This document shows, piece by piece, positions 9,556 to 21,130 of a DNA stretch of 64,000 nt. Both the position numbers and the translations under genes were made by a program. The notes below the pieces were generated by a model. The model did no database searches, was not told the origin of the DNA, and worked only from the letters and a program-made list of their open reading frames with translations. Positions within the stretch are counted from its first letter, which is position 1, and each line of letters starts with the position of its first letter. Source of the stretch: Batillaria attramentaria (lineage: Eukaryota; Mollusca; Gastropoda; Batillariidae); contig JACVVK020000314.1 in the NCBI GenBank assembly GCA_018292915.2, forward strand, positions 233,501 to 297,500, in the 5' to 3' direction.

Positions 9556-10414
9556 TTCCCCTGACAGCAGATCGATAGGTGCGGATTGAAAACGCTCCTC
9601 CCCTACTGAATATCTCCCAGAGAGAAAAGAAAATGGCGGACGGAATGAAGGAACAGAGGTAATACATTCAAATCGAGATGGAGCGAGAATTTCATAGCCC
9701 GTTTGCTGGCTGCGTGGCTTGTGCCGGGGAGGTTGCTGCATTGCACTGTTTAAAAACTAACACTGTTTAAAAACTGTTCTTAAAAAAGTCCCTAATAAGA
9801 CTGATGAGAAAAGGAGGGGGTGGGGTGGGGAAGGGGGTACGGGTAGTGGTAGTGGAAAGAATGCACAATGGTCGGTTTGTCAATGGGGAAATGTAAGAGA
9901 GAAATGAAATGAAATGAAATTTGTCAACGGTAAAAGACATTGGTCCAGTGGTCCAGTTTTCATTCTTGCCGTCGAGAGAGAGAGAGAGAGAGGGTCTTAC
10001 TGTGAAATCGAAACAAGTCTGAAGTACAGCTTAGAGCCCACAATGGTGGGGATTTCGCGCTTTATAAGACTTATTTTTATCATTATTATTACAGTTCGAA
10101 GTAGAAGACGGAACTAAAAGGTTCGAACAGTTTGAACCCCCCCCCCCCCCCCCCCCCCTCCCGTTTTATCACTGAGACAAATACTCAATTATAGCCTCAC
10201 ACTGGGGTGTACCAAGACACAAGCCGAAAAGCGCAACGTCTGCCGAAGCCGTGCTGGTGCTGGTTGCCGGAACAGGACACCTTCGGGCCGTTGCAGTTTT
10301 TGTTCGCAAGGCCAGCAATCGTCAGTGTCCACGGGTACTGCAAACATCGGTCTACTCATTAAGAGAGACTGTTTTGTGTGTGTGTGCGACTCCTTCGACT
10401 GTGCATAATCCTGG
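9556..10414. other. Unassigned sequence with short simple repeats
   Basis: Contains a GA run (9975-9991), an ATT/ATC stretch near 10075-10090 and a poly-C run (10137-10158). No gene or mobile element is recognised. Confidence 0.4.
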
Positions 10415-10669
10415 CAACTCTGTCACAGTTGCAGAGTTTTCAGCGCTTCGGGGACCCTTATAAAACCAGAACACGAGTTTGCCGTGACATTATTTGGCTT
10501 TTGGTCAGTGATGGAGACACATCGCTACAATGTCTAGTAGGGGATGTTGAGTGCTGCACGATCTTTCTCGCTCAGTGTCAAAACGCAGACTGAGCTGTTA
10601 AATCAGGTTGCTCTTGGCTTTTATTGGGGTTTCAGGGACGCTGAAAACTCCGCAACTGTGACAGAGTTG
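10415..10669. repeat. 31-bp inverted repeat spaced by about 190 bp
   Basis: 10415-10445 and 10639-10669 are reverse complements except one base, built on CAACTCTGTCACAGTTGC and GAGTTTTCAGCG. The flanks retain weaker similarity (TATAAAA on one side, AATAAAA on the other), suggesting a small foldback element. Confidence 0.6.
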
Positions 10670-10871
10670 ACTGTGCTTGCACGGTCGACTCTGTAAAAAA
10701 ATTTCACAATTCGGAAAGCTTTTTGTTGGGAGCTTAGATCTTTAACGTGAAACATGAGTGGGAAGCTGGGAGCTGCGTGGACATAGGCGGTATTTGAAGC
10801 CAGACATGCACAGCAGACTGCTGCACGCCAACCCGTGAGTACGTATTCAGTGCTGCCGCCACCTGGAAACA

Positions 10872-11010
10872 CCAACAGACTTCTTGCACAACACTTGAAG
10901 ACCTAACACCTGCAGACCGACTCACATTTTGCGCATACAGAAACCCACAGACTTCTTGCACAACACGTCCAAGACCTGACACTAGAAGACCTACTGACAT
11001 CTTGCACATA
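10872..11010. repeat. Degenerate tandem duplication, about 75 bp
   Basis: CAGACTTCTTGCACAACAC occurs at about 10875 and again about 75 bp later, followed each time by AAGACCT(A/G)ACAC; a third partial copy (CTACTGACATCTTGCACATA) follows. Confidence 0.6.
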
Positions 11011-11466
11011 CAGACATCTCAGCTAGAGGCGAAACCAGAAAAGCTGCCGATAATGTAACCAAGCTGGTCGTGCAGCTAGGGTCAATATCGCCATATTTTC
11101 TTTATTTTCTTTTCCACCTACTGGATGTTGACGCAAGCAGCTGGGAATCGGGAGAGCAGCAGGAACAAGATTTTGTGGGCGTCACAGCGCTAAGCCGCCG
11201 TCGCAGCAGAACTTCTGTCCCAACCTCTGCTTCAAGACAGGAAAAAATAACAACCGCCAAGGCCCAGAATCCTTTACAAAGAAGGTTCCCTCCCCTGCTT
11301 CTCTCCTCCCTGTTCTCGTTCATCTCTGTAATCTGTGGATTTACACCGTGCACGCGCGGGCGATTAAGAGCTAGCGTGAGAATGCGCCCATCACGTTAGC
11401 TCAGCGGTAGCGGGAAGTATGTTTTGAGAGATTTTTCTTACAAGTCTTTGCGTCACGTTGTCACCG

Positions 11467-11468
<2 letters not shown>

Positions 11469-11548
<80 letters not shown>
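11469..11548. repeat. (CA)n microsatellite, about 80 bp
   Basis: Uninterrupted CA run. Open frames through it on both strands are low-complexity artefacts. Confidence 0.95.
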
Positions 11549-11549
<1 letters not shown>

Positions 11550-11704
11550 ACAGGGCTCAACTCTGTACCATCGGGATTCACTACGTTTACCCTCTGTGAT
11601 GACCCGAAACAAGCTAACCGAGACCTGAGCCGAGACAACTAATCACTATGAAGGAAAAAACAAACACGCTCGGTGACAAGGAAAGTGGACAGTTCTGAAC
11701 AACT

Positions 11705-12113
11705 TTGTGGTCAACGAGGTATTTCACAGTGTGCACAGAAGCGGCCAGTTCAGTCGCATTCACCAGCACAATAAAACATATGGTCAACACTAAAACATAT
11801 GATCAGAGATCCTTTTCCTTTCAGGCTGCAGCTCTTTGGAACCAACTTCCTAAATCACTTAGACACACAGAGTCCAGTGCCAGCTTCAAACGCTGCCTCA
11901 AAACCCACCTATTTGAAACTGATTACTGATTTACTCTGCCCTTCCACACCGTGTCAGCCTGCTTGTTGTGAGATATTGTTTAACTTTGAATGTTCCTGTG
12001 AGTCGGTGTGTACGAAAGTGGTGTATGTAATTATGATGTACGGCGCTTAGACCCTGTTTCATTTCATGTATAGGCGCCTTGTAAGTCGTCATTATTATTA
12101 TTATTATTTTCAG
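11705..12113 (+). mobile_element. 5'-truncated non-LTR retrotransposon (RT C-terminus plus 3' UTR)
   Basis: The frame ending at 11929 reads YDQRSFSFQAAALWNQLPKS and then LRHTESSASFKRCLKTHLFE. This is the conserved C-terminal segment after the reverse-transcriptase domain of CR1/L2/Rex-type LINEs (family form: RSF..AAP.LWN.LP..LR....SFK..LKTHLF). A 3' UTR follows with the hairpin-like GTACGGCGCTTAGACCC and GTATAGGCGCCTTGTAAGT, and ends in an ATT repeat at 12113. The 5' part is missing, as expected of truncated copies. Only the last ~75 codons remain, so this is a dead copy. The same 3' UTR recurs at 62290-62568. Confidence 0.85.
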
Positions 12114-12660
12114 CTTGTTTCAGCCTGAGATTATTGCCTGCATGAGTTGTCTCCCTTGCCGCAACATGCACGCATTTTAAGACATCAAAAAAAAAAATCA
12201 CAGTGCAATGCTTTGTCGACCACTCCGTCATCTCCGATGTTACGTTGTAATTCGACGCGCAGCACACTTGTCTGACCATTCTGCCACGGCGATCGCCTGA
12301 TTCAGTCGGACACATTAGCTGTAACACTCTTTCACGAAACTGCGCCCAAAATATTGCACTACGTGTTGTCCGTGAAGAGAACCACGCACTGCGCAGACGA
12401 CGTTATTTGGATGCGGACTGAGAACTAGACGGCGCTGATTGGATGCTATTTTTAGAAGATTTTTCGAGTCCCAGTCTACACAGGAATGGACCGAAGGCCC
12501 AAAGAAAGTCGTATTTCTCTAATAGTAGAAGCCACAAAGTCCCGAAAACGGTCGCGAAGGCCAAATGAAACACCCTTCTATCTGGTGTATAAGCTTAGAG
12601 CTTCGAACGCGGTAGTTTTTCATCTCAGCGGCGTCAGGAACATAAAGGTTTTAAGGCCGT
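12114..12660. other. Unassigned sequence between LINE tail and SINE
   Basis: No recognisable gene or repeat is seen. Confidence 0.4.
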
Positions 12661-12661
12661 T

Positions 12662-13151
12662 CCTTTTTTTTCTGCCCCACCTTTTCGCCAGCTCCATTGG
12701 TGTTCCTCCCGGGTCATGGGTGGAATCCACGGAGAGCTCGAAACTGGAGCAATTTTTATTATGCATGATGATGGAGATGAGGATGATGGTAAGATGATGC
12801 TATGGAGGTCCGTGTGGTTTGGGACTGCGGGACAGGGCCAGATTCCACGCATCCTGTCATGAATATCACGGCGTTAACCAGGCCCGGGAACTACGGCACC
12901 TGCGGTGCCGGCCGTGTAATCATCCACATCATCAAACGTGTCATACCAAAGGAAGCACCCCCAAAGTCGCACCCGTGAAGTGGGTATCATAGTATCTCGG
13001 CTGTGTGGCGACAGCCTCCCCACTGAGCCCATAGCAGGTAGGGGCCGACCTAGGTAGGAAAAAAAAAAAACCGCTTGCCTCGGCTGGGACTCGAACCCGG
13101 GTCTCCTGGTCCATGGTCCGAAGTGGTAACCTCTACACTACGGGGGCCGGG
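12662..13151 (-). mobile_element. SINE family B, full-length copy with target-site duplication
   Basis: Read on the - strand, it starts with a tRNA-like head: GGCCCCCGTAGTGTAG, then GGTTACCACTTCGGACC, then GGGTTCGAGTCCCAG (A and B boxes of a Pol III promoter, closest by eye to tRNA-Val). It runs through a long body and ends near 12665 in an A-rich tail. TTAAGGCCGTT flanks it at 12651-12661 and 13152-13162, an 11-bp target-site duplication marking LINE-dependent insertion. Length is about 490 bp, and five related copies lie in the window. Confidence 0.9.
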
Positions 13152-13374
13152 TTAAGGCCGTTGTTAATTTGTCATGCCACACGTGTTGTTCCCTTGGACA
13201 TTGAGCTCGGGCCGTGTGCGTGTCGTACGGTGCGGGCCTCGACCGTTGCATTCATGCGTGGATAATAAACCCAGTGAAGTACGCACGCACGACATTGGTT
13301 TATTTTCTTTTCATGGTTTTGCTTTAGAGGACTGCGTGGGCAAAATGTTCACTGACAGACAGAGGAGCATCGAA

Positions 13375-13447
13375 CGTTTCGTCCCCCCCCCCTTCCCACA
13401 CAATCACCCTAACCCCCACCCCTCATCCACACACACACACACACACA

Positions 13448-13528
<81 letters not shown>

Positions 13529-13545
13529 GCACACACATCCCCCCT
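13375..13545. repeat. C-rich and (CA)n/(TC)n/(CTGT)n compound microsatellite
   Basis: Poly-C, CA (13430-13447), CTGT, CT and CA (13490-13535) blocks in succession. The open frame through it is low complexity. Confidence 0.9.
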
Positions 13546-13881
13546 CCCCTCGTGCCCCTTCCCTTATCCCATTCCAGTGCAGTCCATTAGGAAGCCTGTC
13601 TTGTGGCAGGACTAAAGGAGAAAACTGTCAGGCAGGCCGGGCCGGCTTGCGGCGAAATGTAAAAAAGCGAATGTCACACGCGATCCCGTTGTGCAATCAA
13701 CTTCGATACAGCTATCGGGAGGCCCAGGACCAAGCCTGCAGGAACGCGGGCGGCACAGATCTATACGTAGATATGCGGACATGCCTAATTATACGAAGTC
13801 AATCTGTGACTTGCTCATCTGTAGGGCGTCGGCGTGAGTTCGGTCATCGACTGTAAATGAACGCAGTTTCCGTGGGAGTCG

Positions 13882-14171
13882 TCAGGGCCCGTATGTAAAA
13901 GTCGAGGTTAATTTAACCCACGGCTACTGGCCTAACCCAGACTAGGACAAAAGAAACCCAAAAGCAAAATTGAATTAAAAAAAAAAGGAAGCGAAGAAAG
14001 GAAGACAAAATCCTATAACGGCTTAGCCATCTTGCTGGAATGGGCCCGCTTCTTGATTTTTAAATTAAAAAAAAACAACAGAAAATTTAACCCTAGAGCT
14101 AGTTTAGCTCGAGGTTAGACTCTAACCCAGGGCTAAAATACCTAACCTCGACTATTACATACGGGCCCTGG
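13882..14171. mobile_element. TIR element (GGGCCCGTATGTAAAA family), copy 1
   Basis: Ends are inverted: CAGGGCCCGTATGTAAAA on the left and TTACATACGGGCCCTG on the right, with inner inverted AACCTCGA / TCGAGGTTA-like motifs. The body contains CCTATAACGGCTTAGCC and TGGAATGGGCCCGCTTC. It has no coding capacity, about 280-300 bp, and five copies in the window: a MITE-like, non-autonomous DNA element by structure. Target-site duplication was not resolved. Confidence 0.75.
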
Positions 14172-15839
14172 TGGACAGGGGCTAGGAACAGAAACAGAAC
14201 TCGGGTGGGGTGGGGGGGGGGGGGGGGGGGGGGGAAGGGGGAGGGGGGAGTAGAAGGTAGATGGTGGGAGAGGGAGACCGGGCGGGAGAATAGGAGGGAT
14301 CACTGCAGGACACAAATCTTCATTACCAGGCAAGGCTATTCCAGTACTAAACTTTTCTTTAAGCTCCCGCTGTAGGCAGTCAGGACACGTCAATCATTGT
14401 AGGTCCTTTGCCAGCTGTCAGCCGAGTGTTGACTTAGAATTCTCGGAAAAAAAAGGAGATCGCACAGGATGTACATTACACCAACCAAAAGATGTCTATT
14501 AGGCAAATTCAGAAAATTATATTGAAAGAGGTCAACAAAATAACAATTCCTCCATCAAACATAGCCATACCCTACTTTCCAGCCGCGAGCGCTCTCTCTC
14601 TCTCCCTTTCTCTCTCCTAGTGGATCTTAGATAACAAATGGACTAAAGCGGAGCGATGGGATGACAAATCCCGAAGAAACCCCGCTGGAGTCACGTGACT
14701 GTAATGGCTGGCCAAACCAATTTCTCTTCGAAAATTAATCTGACTTTGAAACTACACTGTGGCTGCTGTCTGGCGATTACCAAAGGAAACTAGGAGGAGA
14801 GGGATATTCTAGATACGGGAAGGTGTCTGGGTGATCTTGAGAGAAGGGAGAAGACTGATTCTGTGGCTGTATAGAAAGAGTCTTTCAAGGGAGACAACCC
14901 TTTTACATAGCGTCTAATTCTCTGCCCTTTACCAAGGCCAGAGAACCTCTGCTCCTCTTCATTATTTTACTTCGCACTGCAGTTCACACCAGGGGGGAAA
15001 AAAGACAAAACACAACATACACATGAAAGACATCTACTGCACGTATAGACACTGCATATACATGTATATCCTGAGTCTGGGTATACTGCAAAAAATCTCA
15101 CAGGAGCCACTTATTTCACTCCAACCTGCCATTCGTTTGGGAAAATTCCTATGTTAGACAAACTGTTTTAAATAGAATTTAAAAAAATGCCTATGCCAAA
15201 ATAAGAGGTGCCGATGGGTATTTCAGAGCATGAAAAAGTTTGGAGTGTACTCGTAACAGGCAAATTTCCCCGATGTATCGTGCCAGTGTTATTTCTGTGC
15301 TGACATTTCGCAAACTAAGCAAATCTGACTCAATGGTACACAGATGGAAGGTGGCTTTCGTCACTGAAGCTTTTGCTTATGCGAGACACACTCTCCTCAA
15401 CCAAACTACGTGGCTGTATACAAGTATCCGTCAGTATAAAATCTGTTAGTATTTCGCAAAAAAGTAGAAAATGTCGCCATACTAGTAATTATGCGCAAAC
15501 ATTTCTTCATCGGCAGAAGTCGATTTTGTACAGTTAAATTCACAATTCAAAGTGGCATCTCTGCGTTCGGGAAAGACATACCCGCTCCATCCCATATCAG
15601 AAATCTCTCTAGTATCGTCTTCGAGACAATAGACAATTCTCAAACAACGAACTCATTTAAACAAAAGATGGGTGTTGTGATGTCTGCTATTTTTACTATT
15701 CTTTTCTGCCCCACTTTTTTTTTTTTCACACACAGTCCATGGTCTTCTGTCACCAAAGGATGGGTGTTGTGATATTTTTACTATTGTTTTCTGGTCCTTT
15801 TCTCGCCCATCGTGTTTTTTTTCCCCCGCACCGTGTATG
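14172..15839. other. Unassigned sequence
   Basis: Poly-G (14212-14234), G-rich spacer and a CT run (14591-14618); otherwise unremarkable, with no gene or element recognised. Confidence 0.4.
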
Positions 15840-15998
15840 TTAGTACGTCCGCAGAGTTACCTTTTGTTTGTTTGTTGAAGTTATGTCCCATTTGTTTGTG
15901 TCCTGGGGAAGGCGAAAGCCGAAACGTTGACCTGTGCCGTCCTTTGTGAAAGTTAAGTGGTTTCTGTCCCTTTTATGTCGCTTTTATTTGCTCCATTA
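15840..15998 (+). mobile_element. Possible Penelope-like or hammerhead-bearing repeat fragment
   Basis: CTGGGGAAGGC at 15903-15913 is followed by GAAA and GCCGAAACG up to about 15926. This resembles the CUGANGA - stem II - GAAA core of hammerhead ribozymes found in Penelope-like retroelements, with one core base changed (CTGGGGA). A short stem III (ACG with CGT, 15923-15925 and 15938-15940) can be drawn, but stem I cannot. Probably a decayed remnant. Confidence 0.35.
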
Positions 15999-15999
15999 G

Positions 16000-16037
<38 letters not shown>

Positions 16038-16048
16038 ACACACACACA

Positions 16049-16117
<69 letters not shown>

Positions 16118-16131
16118 ACACACACACACAC
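15999..16131. repeat. (CA)n microsatellite with CATA interruptions
   Basis: About 130 bp of CA repeat with three CATA variants. Confidence 0.95.
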
Positions 16132-16285
16132 TTCACCGCGCGGGTTCATACATGGAATCCGGACTTACTATTCCGCAACAGAAAACGAATTAGACCCAGA
16201 GCTGCAATCCTACAAACGCTAACACCATACGCTAGGCAAGAGCACTCACTAACTCAAGACACAGCCTTCTACTAGAAATACTATT

Positions 16286-16994
16286 CGTTGTACCCACACA
16301 AAACAAAAGGGTAGTGCTGTTCGACTCCCACTCAAACGAGACACGCTAAGCGTTGTACCCATACAAAACAAAAGGGTAGTGCTGTTCGACTCCCACTCAG
16401 ACGAGACACGCTAAACGTAGTACCCACACAAAACAAAAGGGTAGTGCTGTTCGACTCCCACTCAGACGAGACACGCTAAACGTAGTACCCACACAAAACA
16501 AAAGGGTACTGCAGTTCGACTCCCACTCAAACGAGACACGCTAAACGTAGTACCCACACAAAACAAAAGGGTACTGCTGTTCGACTCCCACTCAAACGAG
16601 ACACGCTAAACGTAGTACCCACACAAAACAAAAGGGTACTGCAGTTCGACTCCCACTCAAACGAGACACGCTAAACGTAGTACCCACACAAAACAAAAGG
16701 GTAGTGCTGTTCGACTCCCACTCAGACGAGACACGCTAAACGTAGTACCCACACAAAACAAAAGGGTACTGCAGTTCGACTCCCACTCAAACGAGACACG
16801 CTAAACGTAGTACCCACACAAAACAAAAGGGTAGTGCAGTTCGACTCCCACTCAAACGAGACACGCTAAACGTAGTACCCACACAAAACAAAAGGGTAGT
16901 GCAGTTCGACTCCCACTCAGACGAGACACGCTAAACGTAGTACCCACACAAAACAAAAGGGTACTGCAGTTCGACTCCCACTCACAAGAGACAT
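16286..16994. repeat. 65-bp minisatellite, 11 units
   Basis: Unit starts recur exactly every 65 bp (16286, 16351, 16416 ... 16936). Each contains GTACCCACACAAAACAAAAG followed by GGTA(G/C), then TTCGACTCCCACTCA and ACGAGACACGCTAAA. GTACCC and GGGTAC form a short inverted repeat within most units. Diagnostic variants (GTAGTGCTG, GTACTGCAG, CAAACG, CAGACG) are shuffled between units, indicating exchange rather than simple growth from one end. No spacers differ as in CRISPR, so it is not one. Confidence 0.95.
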
Positions 16995-17469
16995 CGTGTA
17001 CATGGCAGCAGGAACGCCCTGGGACTACACACTAACATCAGGCACTGATTAAACGAGAAAATGTCAACCTTGCGATGATCAAATGTCGACAGCCCCTTGA
17101 GTCTTATCACAAGGAAGGTGTGCATCGTACATACGTCTTAAGTTCCACACACTACAAGTACAGCTAACCTTACAACAAGACGTGTGGCTCTGACAGGGGG
17201 AAAAACCCAGCTGAAAAAGTCTCAGAGTCGGCTGAGACCAAATAAAATATGATGCTGATGTTATTCACTGAGCTGTTCGAGAACTCTCCAGTTTTGAAGT
17301 TAGTTCAGGGTTGTTTTCAAGAACGATCGATATCACTGAGTCCAGATTACATGCTGCCGTAGTCATTCGATGTTTTACTGATAATTGCTTCAAAAACCAG
17401 CGTTATTGTCGATAACGATCTAGCTCTCGACAAAGTATACATAAGAGCGGCCCTCTAGTCTGCTCCTAG
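16995..17469. other. Unassigned sequence
   Basis: No recognised gene or repeat. Confidence 0.35.
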
Positions 17470-17725
17470 ACGAGGAGGAGGAGGAGGAGGAGGAGGGGGA
17501 AGAAGAAGAAGAATGATAACTGAATATTGTATAAGCGCTTTATCCAGTTTCTTGAACTGGCGCCGCGAGCTGAACCCAACATGCACGCTCACGTGACTCA
17601 CGCGCATTCTCTCACACACTGGACATACACGTATTACAATCACCTGGTGCGAAGGGTCAGCTCAGCTATTTAAGTTTCGGAATGTAGAATTGCATTTATT
17701 TTCAAATTTTGTGTGGGAAAAGTTA
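17470..17725 (-). mobile_element. SINE family C, 3' part
   Basis: Shares, in order, GCGCTTTATCC, GCGCCGCGAGCTGAACCCAA, the CTCACGTGA(C/A)TCAC motif, ATTCTCTCACACACTGGACA, CTGGTGCGAAGGGTCAGCTC and GAATTGCATTTATTTT with 27195-27415 and 40443-40720. On the - strand the element ends in a GAA/GAG-derived trinucleotide tail (17470-17515). Confidence 0.75.
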
Positions 17726-17924
17726 GTGTGGTAATCCCTTTAGCCATCACGTAGACTTAAGGTTGACTGGTTGGTTGTATGCGAATGTTGGAGATTTTCC
17801 ATTGCATCAGAGACAGAGGAACGAGAAAAAAAGCCAGCACAAATTTCAGACAAAGCAGTGAAAATCCGAGGCTCGGCTATCATGGCTTCCCGTACAGGGA
17901 AGCAATACAGCAGCAGCAGCATGC

Positions 17925-17957
17925 AGCAACAGCACCACCACCACCACCACCACCACC

Positions 17958-18007
<50 letters not shown>

Positions 18008-18010
18008 CCT
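17925..18010. repeat. (CAC)n/(CAA)n trinucleotide repeat
   Basis: CAG, CAC and CAA runs; frames read as poly-His, poly-Pro, poly-Gln or poly-Thr. No gene context supports translation. Confidence 0.9.
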
Positions 18011-18105
18011 GGCTAATTCGAATTTCATTTCGGAAGAGAGATACGAAGGGAAAATTATCCGACAGAACCAATAGCTTAAACAGCTTTCAACATGGTAAGG
18101 CCTGG

Positions 18106-18107
<2 letters not shown>

Positions 18108-18162
<55 letters not shown>
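18108..18162. repeat. (TG)n microsatellite
   Basis: Uninterrupted run of about 55 bp. Confidence 0.95.
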
Positions 18163-18165
<3 letters not shown>

Positions 18166-19512
18166 GGGGGATGGATGCTGAAGAGACTTTAAGAAGTTGG
18201 CCATCACTACTGAGAAAGTGTGGAAGCGACATAGGCGGAAGAAGCGTTTCATCCAGCCGCCGGGCCATAAAACAGTTGCCTACCCTGGCGCCAGACACGA
18301 AATCTACCGAGGTGTCGCTGCGACCTCGTAACTCAGCCAATCACTGACGACATCAAATCACGCGCACCACACGCCCCTCGCTCACGTGCGCCGCCATTTT
18401 ACGAGGATCAAACCGAGGCTGCTGGACCGGAAACGGGGATAACGGGCGACGCTTCATACTGGATGATGGATTATCGGTTCCTTAGGATCTCTCTCTCTCT
18501 CTCTCTCTCTGTGTATGTCATTATGATTGTGAATGCGTTATCATTATGTTGAAACTACCAAAATGAAGTTTACTTGCTGGCAATGTGTTCTATTTTCCAT
18601 GTACCCCAAATGGGTTTGTATCGGGAATAATCCTTCAGCTTGCATTGTATTGTATCTCTTTAAAATCTGGCCTCGGCACGCAAACCATCAGGTATAAGAT
18701 TCAACGTCCATCAGTGACAAGTCAGACTTACTTCTCAATTTGGCTTTTGGCATCGATTAATCGCTTTCAATTAATAACATCTGACATGCGACGCATGTCT
18801 CCTACTTTAACCGGATCATGCTATTGTATTTTTCTCGGAAAACATCAAAGACTCAACCTTAAAACCAACACCACCAACAACAACAAGAACAACAAAAACC
18901 AAAAACTACCCCCCCCCCCCCCGCCCGAAAAAAAGTGTAAGGGCGAAGGCGGGGGGGGGGGGGGGGGGGGCCCTAGGGTGTATCCAACAATGTTGAAACT
19001 GCAGTCGATTTTTCTGTATTACACCACAGCTCAAATCACACGCGCCTCCAAGATAACTAGGTGTCACAAAAAAGGCAACTTTTGTCCTGAAACAGTTGAT
19101 GTGAGACACTGAAACTATGCTTATAGCTATAAATACTGCATAACTAAACGTGGCATTAAAAATAATGTGAAGATGAATAACGAAGGGACAAAATTGAAGA
19201 AACAAACGGGAAAAAAGACAACAAACAAACAAAATCAACAAAGTAAAACCTTTCGGAACACTTACTGTCGCTGCGCGGCATTTACCCCGATTTTTGATTC
19301 CCACACAACAACAACAACAACAACAACCATAGATAAACCAAAGATATGTTGCCAGATGGTTTTTTTTTTACCAAAAACACAAGGCACATCGTGGAACACA
19401 GAGCTAAATTTCACCGATCCTGCTCCTATATCTGGTCGATATCGCACTGCATTGTGCACTCTAGCGAAGACTGGGGACTGCTCCCTTAATAACGTACATC
19501 TGTCATCTGGTG
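18163..19512. other. Mostly unassigned sequence with homopolymer tracts
   Basis: Holds a CT run (18488-18510), a possible retroposon end near 18590-18655 (CCATGTACCCCAAATGGG motif, compare 45100-45120), CAA repeats, poly-C (18908-18922) and poly-G (18951-18970). No gene recognised. Confidence 0.4.
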
Positions 19513-19608
19513 CAGACAAGCTACAATCATGATATCCAGACAAGCTACAATCATGATATCCAGACAAGCTACAATCATGATATCCAGACAAGCTACAATC
19601 ATGATATC
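19513..19608. repeat. 24-bp tandem repeat, 4 units
   Basis: Four exact copies of CAGACAAGCTACAATCATGA followed by TATC. The identical units imply recent amplification. Confidence 0.95.
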
Positions 19609-20008
19609 CATCGCGGGACAAATGCCTTTCATCGCTGCATCATTAATGTGGATGTGACAGGCTCTCCTGCTGATATGAAACGAAGTGCTGAGCGAAAGTA
19701 ACATAGCTGAGAAACACAGCAAAAGTCAAACTGAGACACCTGAACTACCCTACACGCCTACTACAACATTTCGTACTGTATTTATTTCAAACTAGCTGAT
19801 GTACCCGGCTTCGCCCGCGGCTGATGATGTGATATGTGTAATAAGTGCTTTCTGGTCTCCCTGTTTGGCGATACGTGGTGGAAAAGGACGCCAAACTCCA
19901 ATTTTCCAAGATTATTTCCGCCATAATGATTGCGGGCCACCGCCCCCCCCCCACCCCACCCCTACCTGCGTACAGCCACCAGTGTTATTCTTCATGTGAG
20001 AACTCTAA

Positions 20009-20010
<2 letters not shown>

Positions 20011-20067
<57 letters not shown>
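20011..20067. repeat. (GT)n microsatellite
   Basis: Flanked on both sides by related sequence (TTTCTGGTCTCCCTGTTTGG at 19849 and a TCTCTGGTCTCCTTGTTTGG-type copy at 20069), so it separates two diverged direct copies of about 200 bp. Confidence 0.9.
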
Positions 20068-20069
<2 letters not shown>

Positions 20070-20243
20070 CTCTGGTCTCCTTGTTTGGCGATTTTAAAAA
20101 GGACGTTAAACTCCGATTTTCCGATGTTTTTTCCGGCCAGAATGAGCCCGGATTTCTTCTGAGTACATCCACCAATTTTAATCGTGATGTGAGAAGTTAG
20201 GTTTTATCGCGCTCACACAGACAGACAGATACTGTTCATTTTT

Positions 20244-20277
20244 TTATGTTGTTTCCATAGTAATGGAAACAACATAA
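20244..20277. repeat. 15-bp palindrome with 4-nt loop
   Basis: TTATGTTGTTTCCAT, AGTA, ATGGAAACAACATAA. The same locus at 51390-51415 keeps the left arm but the right arm has diverged. Confidence 0.8.
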
Positions 20278-20522
20278 TAGGACGGGCTAAAATTTCCACG
20301 TTCATAGGCAAGCATCTGTGGTACAAACGCACGTCACTGCCGATCTCCCGCAGAGACGATTATGCAAGTGTAACTCTGACAATGACGTAAGAAAACTTGC
20401 GTCATCGATGCTGACGCGTATGGTGTTCCGAACGCAGTTCTCCTCCTCAGTGAGTGCCGTCTGTGCGGATGTGTGTGCGTGTGTGTGTGCGTGTGTGCGT
20501 GTGTGAATTGTGTCCGGGCCCG

Positions 20523-21130
20523 TTTCTTCGAAGATACTTAACCGAATGGCTTCAAATTTGGGGTATCCAAATTTATCAAAATGTTACATTAGACGATTCA
20601 AGCGTGTGATGATTGCTTAAGTGATTTGGGAGTTATCGCCCTTTTGAGACAAGTTGGTTGTCTTTCGTGTACAGGCGTAATATTTATTTAAATCACTCAA
20701 TTTTTTGGCAGTAGATAGCTTGAATACGGACTCTGAATTGACTCACTACTAGAAAATGGTCGCTCTTATAGTTTTCATGTAAACCGAGCCTGAGTTGACA
20801 TTGCATGTGAACCCAGTTCAGATGCCTATTTCTCCGAAAATACTAAACCGATCGATTTCAAATTTGGGGTTTCTAAATGAATCAAGATTGTTGAATAGAA
20901 GGCCCGATCCAGGTACAATTGCACACATGATTTGCGAGTTATCGCCCTTTTCAAAAAAAGTGGCTTTCTGGCGTTTAAAGGCGTAATATTTACCTAAACC
21001 ACTCCATTTTTGGGACATAGATAGCATGAATACGGACTCTCAACTGAGTGAATTTTGGATGTTGTCGCTTTTATACTTTTGGCGTAAACCGTACCTGATG
21101 AAAGTGCTGGTGAACACACTTTAGATCTCA
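20523..21130. repeat. Imperfect 306-bp tandem duplication
   Basis: TTTCTTCGAAGATACTTAAC (20524) and TTTCTCCGAAAATACTAAAC (20830) begin two diverged units. Both then share TTCAAATTTGGGGT, GGAGTTATCGCCCTTTT-like text, GGCGTAATATTTA and TTGAATACGGACTCT-like text. This lies within the Helitron-like element. Confidence 0.8.

Noticed and set aside
11391..11642. Long open frames through CA/GT and CT/GA tracts (many places, for example also 24288-24746, 41224-41556, 55832-56146)
   Set aside because: They are poly-(Cys-Val), poly-(His-Thr) or poly-(Ser-Leu) translations of microsatellites, present on both strands, with no splice sites or conserved domains.
16286..16994. CRISPR-like array
   Set aside because: Units are contiguous and nearly identical over all 65 bp; there are no unique spacers, and the DNA is eukaryotic.
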